The notes: generated from the letters alone by a model not told the origin. Positions 1-8,883 are shown, numbered from the stretch's first letter. The stretch is 26,817 bases of DNA from Rhizobium sp. Q54 (GCA_945903655.1 CAMDOY010000008.1:1-26817); one strand, 5' to 3'. Translations and numbers: made by a program.

Positions 1-534
1 AACAAGGCGGCGGGGGAGGCCTTCCTCGATTTCCTGCTGTCGCCCGCCGGGCAACTGGTCCTGCTGGAGCCGGGCATCCGGCGCCTGCCCGTCAATCCCG
101 CCACCTATGCGCAGGCGCCTGCGGACTATCCCAACCCCTTCAAGGACCCCACTCTGGGCGCCCGGGTGAAGTTCGATGTCACAATCTCGGAGAAGCGCAC
201 GGATGTTGTTGATGCGCTGTTCGACCAGATGATCACCTTCCAGCTCGAGGGCCTGAAGGTCGCGACCAAGGCGATCCACGACGCCGAAGCCGCCCTCGCG
301 AAGAAGGACAATGCGCAGGCCCGCGCGCTGGTGATGGAGGCGCGCGACCTCATCGCCGCCATGCCGATCACCGAAGCGCAGGCGCGGGCGCCCGAGATCA
401 CCAGCGCCTTCACCGGCGGCAAGGAGAAGGGCGCCCGGCAGGCGGAGCTGGAACAGCAATGGGCGGCCTTCGCCAAGGGCAAGTTCGAACAGGCGCGCGC
501 CAAGGCGGAGCAGGCCGCAAAGCTTGCGCGCTAG
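1..534 (+). CDS. ABC transporter substrate-binding protein, 3' end only (Fe(III)/AfuA-type)
   Basis: This is the C-terminal 177 residues of a periplasmic solute receptor, open in frame 1 from the window edge to TAG at 532-534. The visible start, with FLDFLLSPAGQ and GIRRLPVNP, is the typical C-lobe end of Fe(III)/AfuA-like binding proteins, where a segment about removing the last pseudo-subunit is followed by a proline-rich strand. Residues 56-81 match the usual terminal helix of the family. After that comes an unusual tail of about 96 residues, rich in Ala, Lys, Glu and Gln and probably helical. The permease gene begins 3 bp downstream and the ATPase overlaps the permease, so this receptor feeds that importer. 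The substrate is inferred from family resemblance (iron, though phosphonate or polyamine relatives exist). The N-terminus and signal peptide lie outside the window. Confidence 0.85.
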   Translation, partial: NKAAGEAFLDFLLSPAGQLVLLEPGIRRLPVNPATYAQAPADYPNPFKDPTLGARVKFDVTISEKRTDVVDALFDQMITFQLEGLKVATKAIHDAEAALAKKDNAQARALVMEARDLIAAMPITEAQARAPEITSAFTGGKEKGARQAELEQQWAAFAKGKFEQARAKAEQAAKLAR

Positions 535-537
535 CCG

Positions 538-2259
538 ATGACGCAAGCGGCCCTGAGCCCCCTGACCCAGCCCCGACGCAAAGCCTCGGCCACGCCGGGG
601 CAAATCGCCCTCGCTTTGGGGATCGCCGCCTTTCTGGCGGTTTTTCTGGGGCTGCCCGTCGCCACCGTCATCTATGTCGCCTTCACGGAGAAGGGCACGG
701 GCGCCTTCACCCTCATCAACTTCGTCGATTTCGCGCGCACGGATCTTTTCATCCGCTCCTTCTGGAACTCCATCTACGCGTCCGGCATGACGGTGATCGT
801 CGCCTCCTTCATCGCCCTGCCGCTGGCCTATATCACCACGCGCTTTGACTTTCGCGGCTCGGTGCTCATCCAGACCCTGGCCTTTCTGCCGCTGATCATG
901 CCGCCCTTCGTGGGCGCCGTGGCCATGTTGCTGCTGTTTGGCCGCAACGGCTCGATCAACCTGCTGCTTGATGAGTGGTTCGATTTCAAGATCCCCTTCA
1001 TGGAGGGGCTGAATGGCGTGATCTTCGTGCAGGCCATCCACTACTTCCCCTTCATTCTCGTCAATCTCTCCACCGCCATGCGCAACATCGACCGCAGCAT
1101 GGAGGAGGCGGCGCAGAATCTGGGAAGCTCGGGCTTTCGCCTCTTCCGCCGCATCGTCCTGCCGCTGGCCATGCCCGGCTATGTCGCCGGCGCCTCGCTG
1201 GTCTTCGTGAAGGTGCTGGATGATCTGGCGACGCCCCTGCTCCTCAGCGTGAAGGACATGCTGGCGCCCCAAGCCTATCTGCGCGTGACCTCCATCGGCA
1301 TCACCGATCCCATGGGCTATGTGATTTCCGTGGTGCTGGTGGTCATGTCCGTGCTGTGCATGTGGCTCTCGGCGCGCGCCATGACGGGCAAGGACTACAA
1401 TACCGAACAGCGCGGCGGCGGCGGCCTCGCCAAACGCCAGATGAAGCCCCATGAGAAATGGATCGCCTATGGCGCCGTGCTATTGATCCTCATGCTGGTG
1501 CTGGCGCCCCATGTGAGCCTGCTGCTGCTCTCCTTCGCAACCATCTGGTCCTTCAGCCCCCTGCCGGACGCCTATACCACGGCCCATTACACCCGGGTCT
1601 TCAGCGAGAGCTTTGGCTACATCAAGAACACCCTGATCTACGCTTCGCTTGCGGGCCTCATCGACATCGTCATCGGCGGAACCATCGCCTATCTTGTGTT
1701 GCGCACGAAGATGATCGGCCGCACATGGCTGGATTGGGCGGCGAGCGCAGCCCTCGCCATCCCCGGCGTGGTGCTGGGCATCGGCTTTCTGCGCGCTTTC
1801 TATGATGTGCAATTGCCCGGCGGGCGCCCGCTCGCGACCATGTGGATCATGATCGTGCTCGCGCTGGCCGTGCGCCGCCTCGCCTATGCCCTGCGCGCCT
1901 GCTACGCCTCGCTGCAGCAGATCTCCATTTCGCTGGAAGAGTCGGCGGAGAACCTCGGCGCCACCAAGCTGCGTTCCGCCCGCAAGATTCTGCTGCCCCT
2001 GATGGCGGGAGGCATTCTGGCGGGGTTCATCACCAGCTTTTCGACGGCGGCGGTGGAGCTCTCGGCCACCTTGATGCTCGTGCAATCCAGCGATGACGCG
2101 CCGCTGGTCTATGGGCTCTATGTCTTCATGCAATCGGCGGCGGGGCGTGGGCCGGGCGCGGCGCTGGGCGTCATCGCGGTGCTGCTGGTGGCGGCCTGCA
2201 CCTATCTGTCCCATCTCGTCATCGAGAAGACCCAGAGCGCGAAGGGGGCGATCCAATGA
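538..2259 (+). CDS. ABC transporter permease, fused two-domain (AfuB/FbpB-type)
   Basis: This 573-residue inner-membrane permease carries two complete BPD transport domains in tandem, as in Fe(III) importers such as FbpB/AfuB. Two EAA-type cytoplasmic loops that dock on the ATPase are visible: EEAAQNLG at about residues 189-196 leading to LPLAMPG, and EESAENLG at about 467-474 leading to LPLMAGG. Hydrophobic segments recur through both halves, consistent with about 12 membrane helices, with a soluble linker near 285-308. The start is 3 bp after the receptor stop, and the stop overlaps the ATPase start (ATGA), which suggests translational coupling. The Fe(III) substrate is inference from the double-length architecture; phosphonate (PhnV-like) or polyamine substrates cannot be excluded. 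Confidence 0.92.
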   Translation: MTQAALSPLTQPRRKASATPGQIALALGIAAFLAVFLGLPVATVIYVAFTEKGTGAFTLINFVDFARTDLFIRSFWNSIYASGMTVIVASFIALPLAYITTRFDFRGSVLIQTLAFLPLIMPPFVGAVAMLLLFGRNGSINLLLDEWFDFKIPFMEGLNGVIFVQAIHYFPFILVNLSTAMRNIDRSMEEAAQNLGSSGFRLFRRIVLPLAMPGYVAGASLVFVKVLDDLATPLLLSVKDMLAPQAYLRVTSIGITDPMGYVISVVLVVMSVLCMWLSARAMTGKDYNTEQRGGGGLAKRQMKPHEKWIAYGAVLLILMLVLAPHVSLLLLSFATIWSFSPLPDAYTTAHYTRVFSESFGYIKNTLIYASLAGLIDIVIGGTIAYLVLRTKMIGRTWLDWAASAALAIPGVVLGIGFLRAFYDVQLPGGRPLATMWIMIVLALAVRRLAYALRACYASLQQISISLEESAENLGATKLRSARKILLPLMAGGILAGFITSFSTAAVELSATLMLVQSSDDAPLVYGLYVFMQSAAGRGPGAALGVIAVLLVAACTYLSHLVIEKTQSAKGAIQ

Positions 2260-3341
2260 GCGCTGGCATGATGAAGACCGATGGCCTGAGGCGCGCGGCT
2301 GTCAATGTGGACATTCGCCATGTGGACCTGTCCTATGGCGCCAACCATGTGCTGAAAGACGTCAATCTCCAGATCAACCCCGGCGAATTCTTCGCCTTTC
2401 TCGGACCATCCGGCTGCGGCAAGACCACCTTGCTGCGGCTGATCGCGGGCTTCAACAGGGCGGATCGCGGCGATGTGCTGATTGGCGGCGCGGATGTCTC
2501 TTCCCTGCCGCCGTGGAAGCGGGATGTGGGCATGGTCTTTCAATCCTACGCCCTATGGCCACATATGAGCGTGGCGCAGAATGTGGCCTTCGGTCTTGAA
2601 GAGCGCAAAATTCCCCGCGACGAGATCGCGCGCCGGGTCAGGACGGCGCTCGAGCTGGTGGGCCTTGGTCATCTGGGGGAGCGCAAGCCCTCGCAACTCT
2701 CGGGCGGGCAACAGCAGCGCGTGGCGGTGGCGCGCACCATCGTGATTGAACCCAAGGTGCTCCTGCTGGATGAGCCCCTGTCCAACCTCGACGCGAAGAT
2801 GCGCGTTCAGGTGCGCCGCGAATTGCGTGAGTTGCAGCAACGGCTCAATCTCACCACGATCTTCGTCACCCATGATCAGGAAGAGGCCAACGCCATCTGC
2901 GACCGCATCGCCATCATGAACGATGGCGTGATCCAGCAGGTGGGGACGCCGGTGGCGCTTTACGAAAGGCCCGCCAATCTCTTCGTCGCGAATTTTCTCG
3001 GCGCGGCCAATGTGATCGCAGGCAAGGTGGAGGCGGGATTCTTCCACATGGGCGAGGGCCTGCGCATCGCCTTGCCGGAGGCGGTCGATCTCCCGGTCAA
3101 TCCCCATCTCGTCATCCGCCCGCATTTCGTCGCGCTCAGCCCGGCGCCGCGCGACGCCGCCTTGCCCGCCGTGGTCAGCCATACGGAATTTCTGGGCGCG
3201 ACCGTGCGCTATGGCCTGGCCATGGGCGGCCTTTCGCTGAGCGCCGATGCGCCCTTTGAAAGCGGCGCAGCCCTTTTCAAGCCGGGAGATCCGGTCTTCG
3301 TGACTCTGCCGCTGGAGAAGGGCGTCTGGCTTCCGGGCTAG
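2256..3341 (+). CDS. ABC transporter ATP-binding protein with C-terminal TOBE domain (AfuC/PotA-type)
   Basis: This 361-residue cytoplasmic ATPase energises the preceding permease. The motifs are all intact: Walker A GPSGCGKT at about 50-57, Q-loop around VFQSYALWP at 94-102, signature LSGGQQQRVA at 148-157, Walker B LLLDEP at 169-174 and the switch histidine in FVTHDQEEA at 203-211. The last roughly 110 residues form a TOBE-like regulatory domain, including a characteristic IRPHFVAL strand. This is the layout of the iron, polyamine and sugar (MalK-like) importer subfamily. Its ATG overlaps the permease stop by 4 bp. A second ATG-ATG pair a few codons in is an alternative start, but the overlap favours the first. 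Nothing is missing or truncated. Confidence 0.93.
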   Translation: MSAGMMKTDGLRRAAVNVDIRHVDLSYGANHVLKDVNLQINPGEFFAFLGPSGCGKTTLLRLIAGFNRADRGDVLIGGADVSSLPPWKRDVGMVFQSYALWPHMSVAQNVAFGLEERKIPRDEIARRVRTALELVGLGHLGERKPSQLSGGQQQRVAVARTIVIEPKVLLLDEPLSNLDAKMRVQVRRELRELQQRLNLTTIFVTHDQEEANAICDRIAIMNDGVIQQVGTPVALYERPANLFVANFLGAANVIAGKVEAGFFHMGEGLRIALPEAVDLPVNPHLVIRPHFVALSPAPRDAALPAVVSHTEFLGATVRYGLAMGGLSLSADAPFESGAALFKPGDPVFVTLPLEKGVWLPG

Positions 3342-3359
3342 GGGGCGGCATCCCGCCCC
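3342..3359 (+). terminator. GC-rich hairpin directly after the importer operon
   Basis: Arms GGGGCGG (3342-3348) and CCGCCCC (3353-3359) are perfectly complementary around a 4-nt loop and begin at the base following the ATPase stop codon. Only two Ts follow the stem, so intrinsic termination would be weak; the hairpin could instead stabilise the mRNA 3' end. Confidence 0.4.
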
Positions 3360-3387
3360 TTCAAAGGAATTTGAGACGACAAAGCGC

Positions 3388-3417
3388 TTGCCGCATCAAG
3401 AAATCTCGGCGCATAAT
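3388..3417 (+). promoter_or_regulatory. Candidate sigma-70-like promoter for the orphan NMT1-type receptor
   Basis: TTGCCG (3388-3393) and CATAAT (3412-3417) are separated by 18 bp in an AT-richer stretch of the 196-bp gap between the importer operon and the next gene. The predicted start would leave a leader of about 115 nt. This is a consensus match by eye only. Confidence 0.4.
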
Positions 3418-3537
3418 CCTGAAAAATAAACAGGGAGAGGCCGACAAGCGGCAAATCAGCGACACCCCGTTCAGCACCGTCAGGGCCTCGCCCCCTTCAT
3501 CTCAATCAAGGCCGCAAGAGCCTAACCGGAGGAACCC

Positions 3538-4500
3538 ATGATCAACAGACGCACATTCACCGCCGCCGGTCTCGCCGCCCTCGCACCCTCGCCCTTGCTC
3601 GCGCAGGCCCCGGGCCCGGTCGTCAAGGTGGGCACCTTGAAAATGGGTTCGTTGACCAATGTCTGGGTGGCGAAACAGGCAGGCTTTTTCGAACGCAATG
3701 GGCTGAATGTCGAACTCGTCGAATTCCGCAACGGCAACGAAGCCATCGCCGCGCATCAGGGCGGGTCCGTCGATATCCTGCTCACCATTCCCGGCACATC
3801 AATGGCCGCGCGCGAACGTGGCTTCGATCTGGTGCTGCTGACGCAAAGTGAAACCGCCAAAACGCAGGGACCTGATTCCGGGGCGATCATCGTGCGGTCG
3901 GATTCCCCCTACAAGACGGTGAAGGACCTCGAAGGCAAGCGTGTCGGTCTGGGCGCGCCGCGCAGCCAATATTCGGTGGCGGTGGAGAAGGCCTTTCAGA
4001 ACAAGGGCGCGGATCCGAAGAAGGTGCAGTTTGTAGAGGTTCCCTTCTTCAGCCATGCGGACATGTTGCGCTCCGGACAGATTGACGCCGTCGCGGTGCT
4101 TGATCCCTGGATCACCCAATTGATCAACAGTGGCGCGGGACGCAACCTGTCCTGGTTCTATGTGGACTCTGTTCCCGGCCAGCCGATAGGGGCCTGGTGG
4201 ACCAAGAGCACCTTCATTCAAAAGAACCCCGAAGGCGCCCAACGCTTCGTCAGGGCCATGCATGAGGCCATCGACTATATGATGGCGGACCCCGCGCGCG
4301 CCCGCAAGAATGTCGCCGCCTATACCGGCATGGACCCGGCGCTGGTCGAGCAGATGCCCATCAATGAATGGAACTACAAGATCGACAAGGCGAAATGGCA
4401 GGCGGTCATCGACATGATGGTGGAGAACGGCTTGCTCGAAAAGCCGCACAAGGCGGACGAATATATTTCCGATCTCGCGAGGCCCTTCGTCATTCCATAG
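3538..4500 (+). CDS. NMT1/SsuA-like periplasmic substrate-binding protein (orphan)
   Basis: This 320-residue exported receptor belongs to the NitT/TauT (SsuA, TauA, THI5/NMT1) class. The N-terminus MINRRTFTAAGLAAL resembles a twin-arginine signal, with cleavage probably after LLAQA near residue 23. The mature part begins with a KVGTLKMGSLTNVWVAKQAGFF pattern in two overlapping parts: a first beta strand and then the 'AKQAGFFERNGLNVE' ligand-site helix typical of the family. Later DLEGKRVGLG and QIDAVAVLDPW are the usual hinge and second-lobe motifs. GGAGGA at 3528-3533 is well placed for the ATG. No permease or ATPase of its class is nearby; the adjacent importer is of a different type. It has its own upstream gap and candidate promoter. 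The ligand is unknown: sulfonate, pyrimidine or aromatic acids are all known for the family. Confidence 0.88.
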   Translation: MINRRTFTAAGLAALAPSPLLAQAPGPVVKVGTLKMGSLTNVWVAKQAGFFERNGLNVELVEFRNGNEAIAAHQGGSVDILLTIPGTSMAARERGFDLVLLTQSETAKTQGPDSGAIIVRSDSPYKTVKDLEGKRVGLGAPRSQYSVAVEKAFQNKGADPKKVQFVEVPFFSHADMLRSGQIDAVAVLDPWITQLINSGAGRNLSWFYVDSVPGQPIGAWWTKSTFIQKNPEGAQRFVRAMHEAIDYMMADPARARKNVAAYTGMDPALVEQMPINEWNYKIDKAKWQAVIDMMVENGLLEKPHKADEYISDLARPFVIP

Positions 4501-4515
4501 GGCGCGCGGACACCG

Positions 4516-4554
4516 TAAAAAATCGCTCCGCCGTGATGGTCGCACGGCGGAGCG
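4516..4554 (-). terminator. Strong intrinsic terminator between convergent genes
   Basis: A perfect 12-bp stem, CGCTCCGCCGTG (4524-4535) with CACGGCGGAGCG (4543-4554), encloses a 7-nt loop. Read on the minus strand, it is followed at once by ATTTTTTA, the classic T-run, so it ends the flavin oxidoreductase transcript that stops at 4584. On the + strand the tail is only moderately AT-rich, so any effect on the receptor transcript ending at 4500 would be weaker. Confidence 0.85.
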
Positions 4555-4583
4555 GCAAATCCTTCAGTCCTGTTTTGGGCAGC

Positions 4584-5714
4584 CTACTGCGCAGCCACCG
4601 CCGCAGCGGCGCTCTCGCGTTGCGCGAAGTGGCGGCGCACGGCAGGCCAGACCTCCCGGCCCAGCAGGGTGAGGGATTCGCGCTCCCACTCCTCGTTGGG
4701 TCCGCTCCAGTCCATGCCGGAGATCAGGAGATTGCCGAAGGGCCCGACCTCCTCGCGCAAGGCGATCAGCTTGTCGCGCACGGTGGCGGGGGAGCCGAAG
4801 ATGACGCGCGGCATCATGGCGGTTTCAACCGTCACATCCCCATCCGCCATATCGGGCCAGGTCTTGAGCGCGATGAGTTTGCCCGCGCGCGCGAGCACCT
4901 GTCGGATATAATCGAAGTAAAAGCGCACGGAGCTTTGCGCATGCGCCAGACGGCGCTCCGCCTCGGCGTCCGTCGGCGCCACGAGCACCACGCGCACGAC
5001 GCGCCAGTTCTCGCCGGTGACCTCGCGACCCGAACTCGCGAGCCCCTTGCTATAGCCGGTCCAATGGGTGGCGACGCCCGCAGGCGTCAACAGCGAACTC
5101 GTCAGGGGCCCCCACCCCCGCTCGCCCGCGAGCACTGCCGTGCTGGAATTAGGCGTAGATGCCGACACATGCACGGGCGGGCCTTCAGGCGTCGAGGGCT
5201 GGGGCAGGATGCCCATCTGCAATTCGGCGTGAATATTTTTGGTGATGCCAAACTTCCAGAATTCGCCATCAAATTCATAGGGCGGACCCTGCTTCCAGAT
5301 CGCCTGCATCATGGTCAGGGATTCCAGCATCATGCGTCGGCGCGTGGGCTCATCCTCCAGCTGGAAAAGCTCCCAGTCCGACGGCAGGCTGCCGGTGCCG
5401 ATGCCAAAGCGGAACCGGCCCTTCGCCATCTGGTCGAACTGGGCGACTTCCGCGCCCACCACCGCCGGATGACGGTTCGGCAGGCTGATCACGCCGGTGC
5501 CGAAGGTGAGGTTGCGCGTCTGGGGCAGCAGGCTCGCCATGAACATCAGCGGCGAAGGAATCGCCTCGCTGGTGGCGGAAAAATGCTCGCCGAGCCAGAA
5601 TTCATTGAACCCCACCGTATCCAGCAAAAGCGCCTTGCGGGTGACCTCGTCCATCACCTGACCCATGGTCCGCCCGGGCGGGGACAGCGGCATGAGAAAA
5701 ATTCCGAGATTCAT
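4584..5714 (-). CDS. LLM-class flavin-dependent oxidoreductase (luciferase-like monooxygenase)
   Basis: This 376-residue enzyme has the bacterial-luciferase TIM-barrel fold and probably uses reduced FMN (or F420) with O2. Visible family motifs include a first strand MNLGIFLMPL, a FNEFWLGEHF segment at the second strand, LTFGTGVISLPNRHP with its conserved Leu/Pro-Asn-Arg-His-Pro, and GRFRFGIGTGS. These match the group-1 LLM enzymes that include alkanal, limonene and alkanesulfonate-type monooxygenases. The ATG at 5714 is preferred to a GTG at 5726 because GGAGG (5720-5724) sits 5 nt upstream of the ATG and inside the longer version. It is divergent from the FAD monooxygenase gene and ends at a strong terminator. 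No flavin reductase partner is encoded in the window. The substrate is unknown. Confidence 0.88.
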   Translation of the reverse strand: MNLGIFLMPLSPPGRTMGQVMDEVTRKALLLDTVGFNEFWLGEHFSATSEAIPSPLMFMASLLPQTRNLTFGTGVISLPNRHPAVVGAEVAQFDQMAKGRFRFGIGTGSLPSDWELFQLEDEPTRRRMMLESLTMMQAIWKQGPPYEFDGEFWKFGITKNIHAELQMGILPQPSTPEGPPVHVSASTPNSSTAVLAGERGWGPLTSSLLTPAGVATHWTGYSKGLASSGREVTGENWRVVRVVLVAPTDAEAERRLAHAQSSVRFYFDYIRQVLARAGKLIALKTWPDMADGDVTVETAMMPRVIFGSPATVRDKLIALREEVGPFGNLLISGMDWSGPNEEWERESLTLLGREVWPAVRRHFAQRESAAAAVAAQ

Positions 5715-5719
5715 GGCGT

Positions 5720-5724
5720 CCTCC
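5720..5724 (-). promoter_or_regulatory. Ribosome binding site that fixes the LLM oxidoreductase start
   Basis: GGAGG on the minus strand lies 5 nt before the ATG at 5714. An upstream in-frame GTG at 5726 would place this site inside the coding region, so it decides for the shorter protein. Confidence 0.7.
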
Positions 5725-5875
5725 ACGGCGGCGATTTTTCCCTACATCAGCGGAGAATGGCCCCCATGGCAAGCCCCGGCGAATAATTTCGCCAGGCCCG
5801 CCCAGGGGCGGACGCCACTGCAAGACCCGCGACGTCAGCGACACGAAATTTAGCTGCAGCTCTCAACCAATCCTC

Positions 5876-5881
5876 TATAAG
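5876..5881 (+). promoter_or_regulatory. Candidate -10 element for the FAD monooxygenase
   Basis: TATAAG lies about 40 bp before the ATG at 5920, in an AT-richer part of the divergent gap 5715-5919. I see no convincing -35 box; the perfect palindrome AGCTGCAGCT lies about where one would be expected and might be a regulator site instead. Confidence 0.3.
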
Positions 5882-5919
5882 GACGCAGAGTGCAGGCAGG
5901 CGGGTAAGCGCGAGGCAAA

Positions 5920-7497
5920 ATGGACAAGCGACAGGCGGATGTGGTGATCGTGGGCGGCGGGCCCGTGGGCATGGGCCTCGCCATCGAGCTGGGCCAGCGC
6001 GGCCTGCGCTGCATCGTGGTGGAGCGCCACAGGGAGCCCCAGCCCATTCCCAAGGGGCAGAACCTGACCCAGCGCACCATGGAGCATTTCCATGCCTGGG
6101 GCGTTGACAAGGCCGTGCGCGCGGCCTCCCCCATTCCCGTGGATTTCGGCATCGGCGGCCTCACGGCCTATGGCACTCTGCTCGGCCCCTACCATTACGA
6201 CTGGTATCAGCGCGTTATCGTCCGCCCCTTCTATTTTCAGGACAACGAGCGTCTGCCCCAATACGCCACCGAGGCCGCCCTGCGCGCCCGGGCGGCGCAG
6301 CTGCCGGAAGTGACCACCCTGTTTGGCTTCACCGCCCGCGAGATTACGCAGGACGCGACGGGCGCAAACGTGACCATCGCCTCCGCCGATGGCGAGCTGC
6401 AGCAGCTGCGCGCCAGCTATGTGGTGGGCTGCGACGGCGCCCGCTCGCTGGTGCGCGAACAGGCGGGCCTCACCCAGACCTTTTCGGACCACGAAATCCG
6501 CATGGCCCTGCTGGTGTTCCGCTCCGACCGGCTGAACGAGCTGCTGGCCCATTTCAAGGGCAAGTCCTTCTTCAACGTGCTGCATCCCGAACTTGACGGC
6601 TACTGGCGCTTCTTTGGGCGGGTGGACACGGGCAAGACCTGGTTCTTCCATGCGCCCATGCCGGAGGGCACGACGCGAGACAATTTCGATTTCCACGGCT
6701 ACCTTCAGGAGGTCGTGGGCGCCCCCTTTGACTGCGAATTCCAGCACATCGGGTTCTGGGACCTGCGCGTCGCCGTGGCCGACAATTACAATGCGGGCCG
6801 CCTGTTCATCGCGGGCGACGCCGCCCATAGCCATCCCCCCTATGGCGGCTATGGCATCAACACGGGTCTGGAAGACGCCCGCAACCTCGGCTGGAAGCTC
6901 GCCGCCACCCTGCAGGGCTGGGCGGCGCCTGGCCTGCTCGAGACCTATAGCGCGGAGCGCCAGCCCGTTTTCGTATCGACCGCGCGCGATTTCATCGTGA
7001 ACTACATCGAAGATGATCGCGCCTTCCTGCGCGCCCATAATCCCGAGCGTGATCGGGCGGATTTCGAAAAGGCCTGGGCTGTGCGCGCCTCGGGGGTGAG
7101 CGGGGAGATCCAGAGTTTCGAGCCCAATTACGAGGGCTCGCCGCTGGTGGTGGGCTCCGCTGGCGGGGCGCCGAGCGCCGTGGGCTCCCACAGCTTCAAG
7201 GCCCGCGCGGGGCACCATCTGGCGCCGCAGCCCCTCTCCAGCGGACGCAATGTTTTCGAGGAGCTGGGGGAGGGCTTCACGCTCCTCGCCTTTGGCGCGG
7301 GGGAGCCGGACATCGCCGCCTTCGAGGCCGCCGCCAAGGCGCGCCAGATCCCCCTCAAGGTGCTGCGCGACAGCTATGCGGAGGGACGCATGGCCTATGA
7401 AGCCCGGCTGATCCTCGTGCGGCCCGACGCCTTTGTCGCCTTCGCAGGCGATGCGGTGCAGGCGCAGGCCATTCTGGCGACGGTTGTGGGCGACTGA
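5920..7497 (+). CDS. FAD-dependent aromatic-ring hydroxylase (class A flavoprotein monooxygenase)
   Basis: This 525-residue cytoplasmic enzyme belongs to the PheA/TfdB/MhpA family, which hydroxylates phenolic or other aromatic rings using NAD(P)H and O2. The three diagnostic motifs are present: the FAD-binding GGGPVG at about 12-17 in the first beta-alpha-beta unit, the DG motif GCDGARSLVRE at about 170-180, and the GD motif FIAGDAAHSHPP at about 296-307. A C-terminal thioredoxin-like domain of roughly 110 residues, typical of the phenol hydroxylase branch, follows residue 410. GAGG lies 4 nt before the ATG. It stands alone on the + strand between two minus-strand LLM monooxygenase genes, which suggests a shared degradation route for an aromatic or heteroaromatic compound. 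The exact substrate cannot be read from sequence. Confidence 0.9.
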   Translation: MDKRQADVVIVGGGPVGMGLAIELGQRGLRCIVVERHREPQPIPKGQNLTQRTMEHFHAWGVDKAVRAASPIPVDFGIGGLTAYGTLLGPYHYDWYQRVIVRPFYFQDNERLPQYATEAALRARAAQLPEVTTLFGFTAREITQDATGANVTIASADGELQQLRASYVVGCDGARSLVREQAGLTQTFSDHEIRMALLVFRSDRLNELLAHFKGKSFFNVLHPELDGYWRFFGRVDTGKTWFFHAPMPEGTTRDNFDFHGYLQEVVGAPFDCEFQHIGFWDLRVAVADNYNAGRLFIAGDAAHSHPPYGGYGINTGLEDARNLGWKLAATLQGWAAPGLLETYSAERQPVFVSTARDFIVNYIEDDRAFLRAHNPERDRADFEKAWAVRASGVSGEIQSFEPNYEGSPLVVGSAGGAPSAVGSHSFKARAGHHLAPQPLSSGRNVFEELGEGFTLLAFGAGEPDIAAFEAAAKARQIPLKVLRDSYAEGRMAYEARLILVRPDAFVAFAGDAVQAQAILATVVGD

Positions 7498-7530
7498 CGG
7501 GGGCTTGGGCGCAGGGAGACCTACGCCCCC

Positions 7531-8883
7531 CTATTCGGCGGCCTTGGGGACGGCCTTGTAGCGGCTCTCGGGCCTCGGCAGGCCCAGATGGTCGCGCAGG
7601 GTCTTGCCCGTATATTCCGTGCGGAACAGGCCGCGCTTCTGCAGCTCCGGCACCACCATCTCGCAGAAATCCACATGCTGGCCCGGCATATAGGGCGGCA
7701 GCATGCAGAAGCCGTCACAGGCCCGGTTGGTGAACCATTCCTCCATGTAGTCGGCGACCTTCTTGGGGCTGCCGTGGATGGAGTTCTTGCCGCGCGCGCC
7801 AGCGCAGCGCGCGCCAAGCTGGCGAATGGTCAGATTTTCGCGGCGAGCCATGCCCACGATGGAATCGTAATGGCCCTTGCTGATGTTGGTGCCAGGTAGC
7901 GGATCGGGCAGGGGCTCATCCAGCGGATAGGGCGACAGATCCATGCCGCCCAGCATGGTCGCCAGAATCTCCCGGCCCACGATGGGATGGATGAGATTTT
8001 GCAGGCGGTCGAAATCCTCCGCCGCCTTGTCGTTGCTTTCGGCGACCACGACGCTGAGGCCCGGCAGGATCTTCAGATGGTCGGGGTTGCGGTTGTAGTT
8101 GCGCTGCATCCGCCCCTTTACGTCGTCGTAATAGGCCTTGGCCTCGGGAATGTTCAGATGGGGCGAGAAGATCGCCTCCGCCAATTCCGCCGCCAGTTCG
8201 CGCCCCTCGTCGGAGGCGCCCGCCTGCACCTGCACCGGATAGCCCTGGATGGGGCGGGGCACGTTGAGGGGACCGCGCACCTTGTAATGCGGCCCCTCAT
8301 GCCGCAGATAATGCATCTTCTCGGGATCGAAATAGAGGCCGCCCTCCACGTCGCGCACGAAGGCGTCATCGTCCCAGCTGTCCCAGAGCCCATAGACCAC
8401 CTTGGCGAACTCCCGCGCCCGGCCATAGCGTTCCGCGTGATCGCCCACCTTGTCGCGGCCAAAGTTCAGGGCTTCGGCGGGCTGGGCGGAGGTGACGAGA
8501 TTCCAGCCTGCGCGGCCATGGCTGATATGGTCCAGCGAGGCGAATTTGCGGGCGAGATTATAGGGCTCCTGATAGGTGGTCGAGGCGGTGGCCGTCAGAC
8601 CAATGTGCTTGGTGACCATGGCGAGCGCGGAAAGCAGGGTCAGCGGCTCGAAATGGGCGACAAACTGAACCGAGCGCGAGATGGCGTCGATATGCGCATC
8701 GCGGGTGGCGTTGCTGTCGGCGAGGAAGATCATGTCGAACTTCGCCCGCTCCGCCGCCTGGGCCATTTCGACATAGTGTTCGATGCTGACATTGGCCATG
8801 GGCTCGGCGCGCGGATGGCGCCAGGAGGCGACATGGTGCCCGGTCGGGTTGAAATAGGCCGCAAGCGTCATCTGCCTGGTCAT
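7531..8883 (-). CDS. LLM-class FMN-dependent monooxygenase, NtaA/SnaA/DszA family
   Basis: This 450-residue enzyme belongs to the nitrilotriacetate/EDTA/dibenzothiophene-sulfone monooxygenase branch of the luciferase superfamily. The opening AAYFNPTGHHVASWRHP, the following AERAKFDMIFLADS, and the GRAGWNLVTS segment are hallmark sequences of this branch, as is QVQAGASDEGRELAAE. Members use FMNH2 supplied by a separate reductase to oxidise N- or S-containing substrates. GGAGAGAG lies just before the ATG at 8883. It is the last gene after the TctC remnant and amidohydrolase, though a 135-bp gap with a possible promoter separates it from them. The 3' end converges on the FAD hydroxylase with 33 bp between stops. 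No reductase is seen nearby. Length is normal for the family. Confidence 0.92.
   Translation of the reverse strand: MTRQMTLAAYFNPTGHHVASWRHPRAEPMANVSIEHYVEMAQAAERAKFDMIFLADSNATRDAHIDAISRSVQFVAHFEPLTLLSALAMVTKHIGLTATASTTYQEPYNLARKFASLDHISHGRAGWNLVTSAQPAEALNFGRDKVGDHAERYGRAREFAKVVYGLWDSWDDDAFVRDVEGGLYFDPEKMHYLRHEGPHYKVRGPLNVPRPIQGYPVQVQAGASDEGRELAAELAEAIFSPHLNIPEAKAYYDDVKGRMQRNYNRNPDHLKILPGLSVVVAESNDKAAEDFDRLQNLIHPIVGREILATMLGGMDLSPYPLDEPLPDPLPGTNISKGHYDSIVGMARRENLTIRQLGARCAGARGKNSIHGSPKKVADYMEEWFTNRACDGFCMLPPYMPGQHVDFCEMVVPELQKRGLFRTEYTGKTLRDHLGLPRPESRYKAVPKAAE

Noticed and set aside
7499..7530. Possible hairpin between the stops of the FAD hydroxylase and the NtaA-type monooxygenase
   Set aside because: The arms GGGGGC and GCCCCC are only 6 bp with a 20-nt loop, and a competing 5-bp pairing exists. 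There is no T-run, so it is not supported as a terminator.
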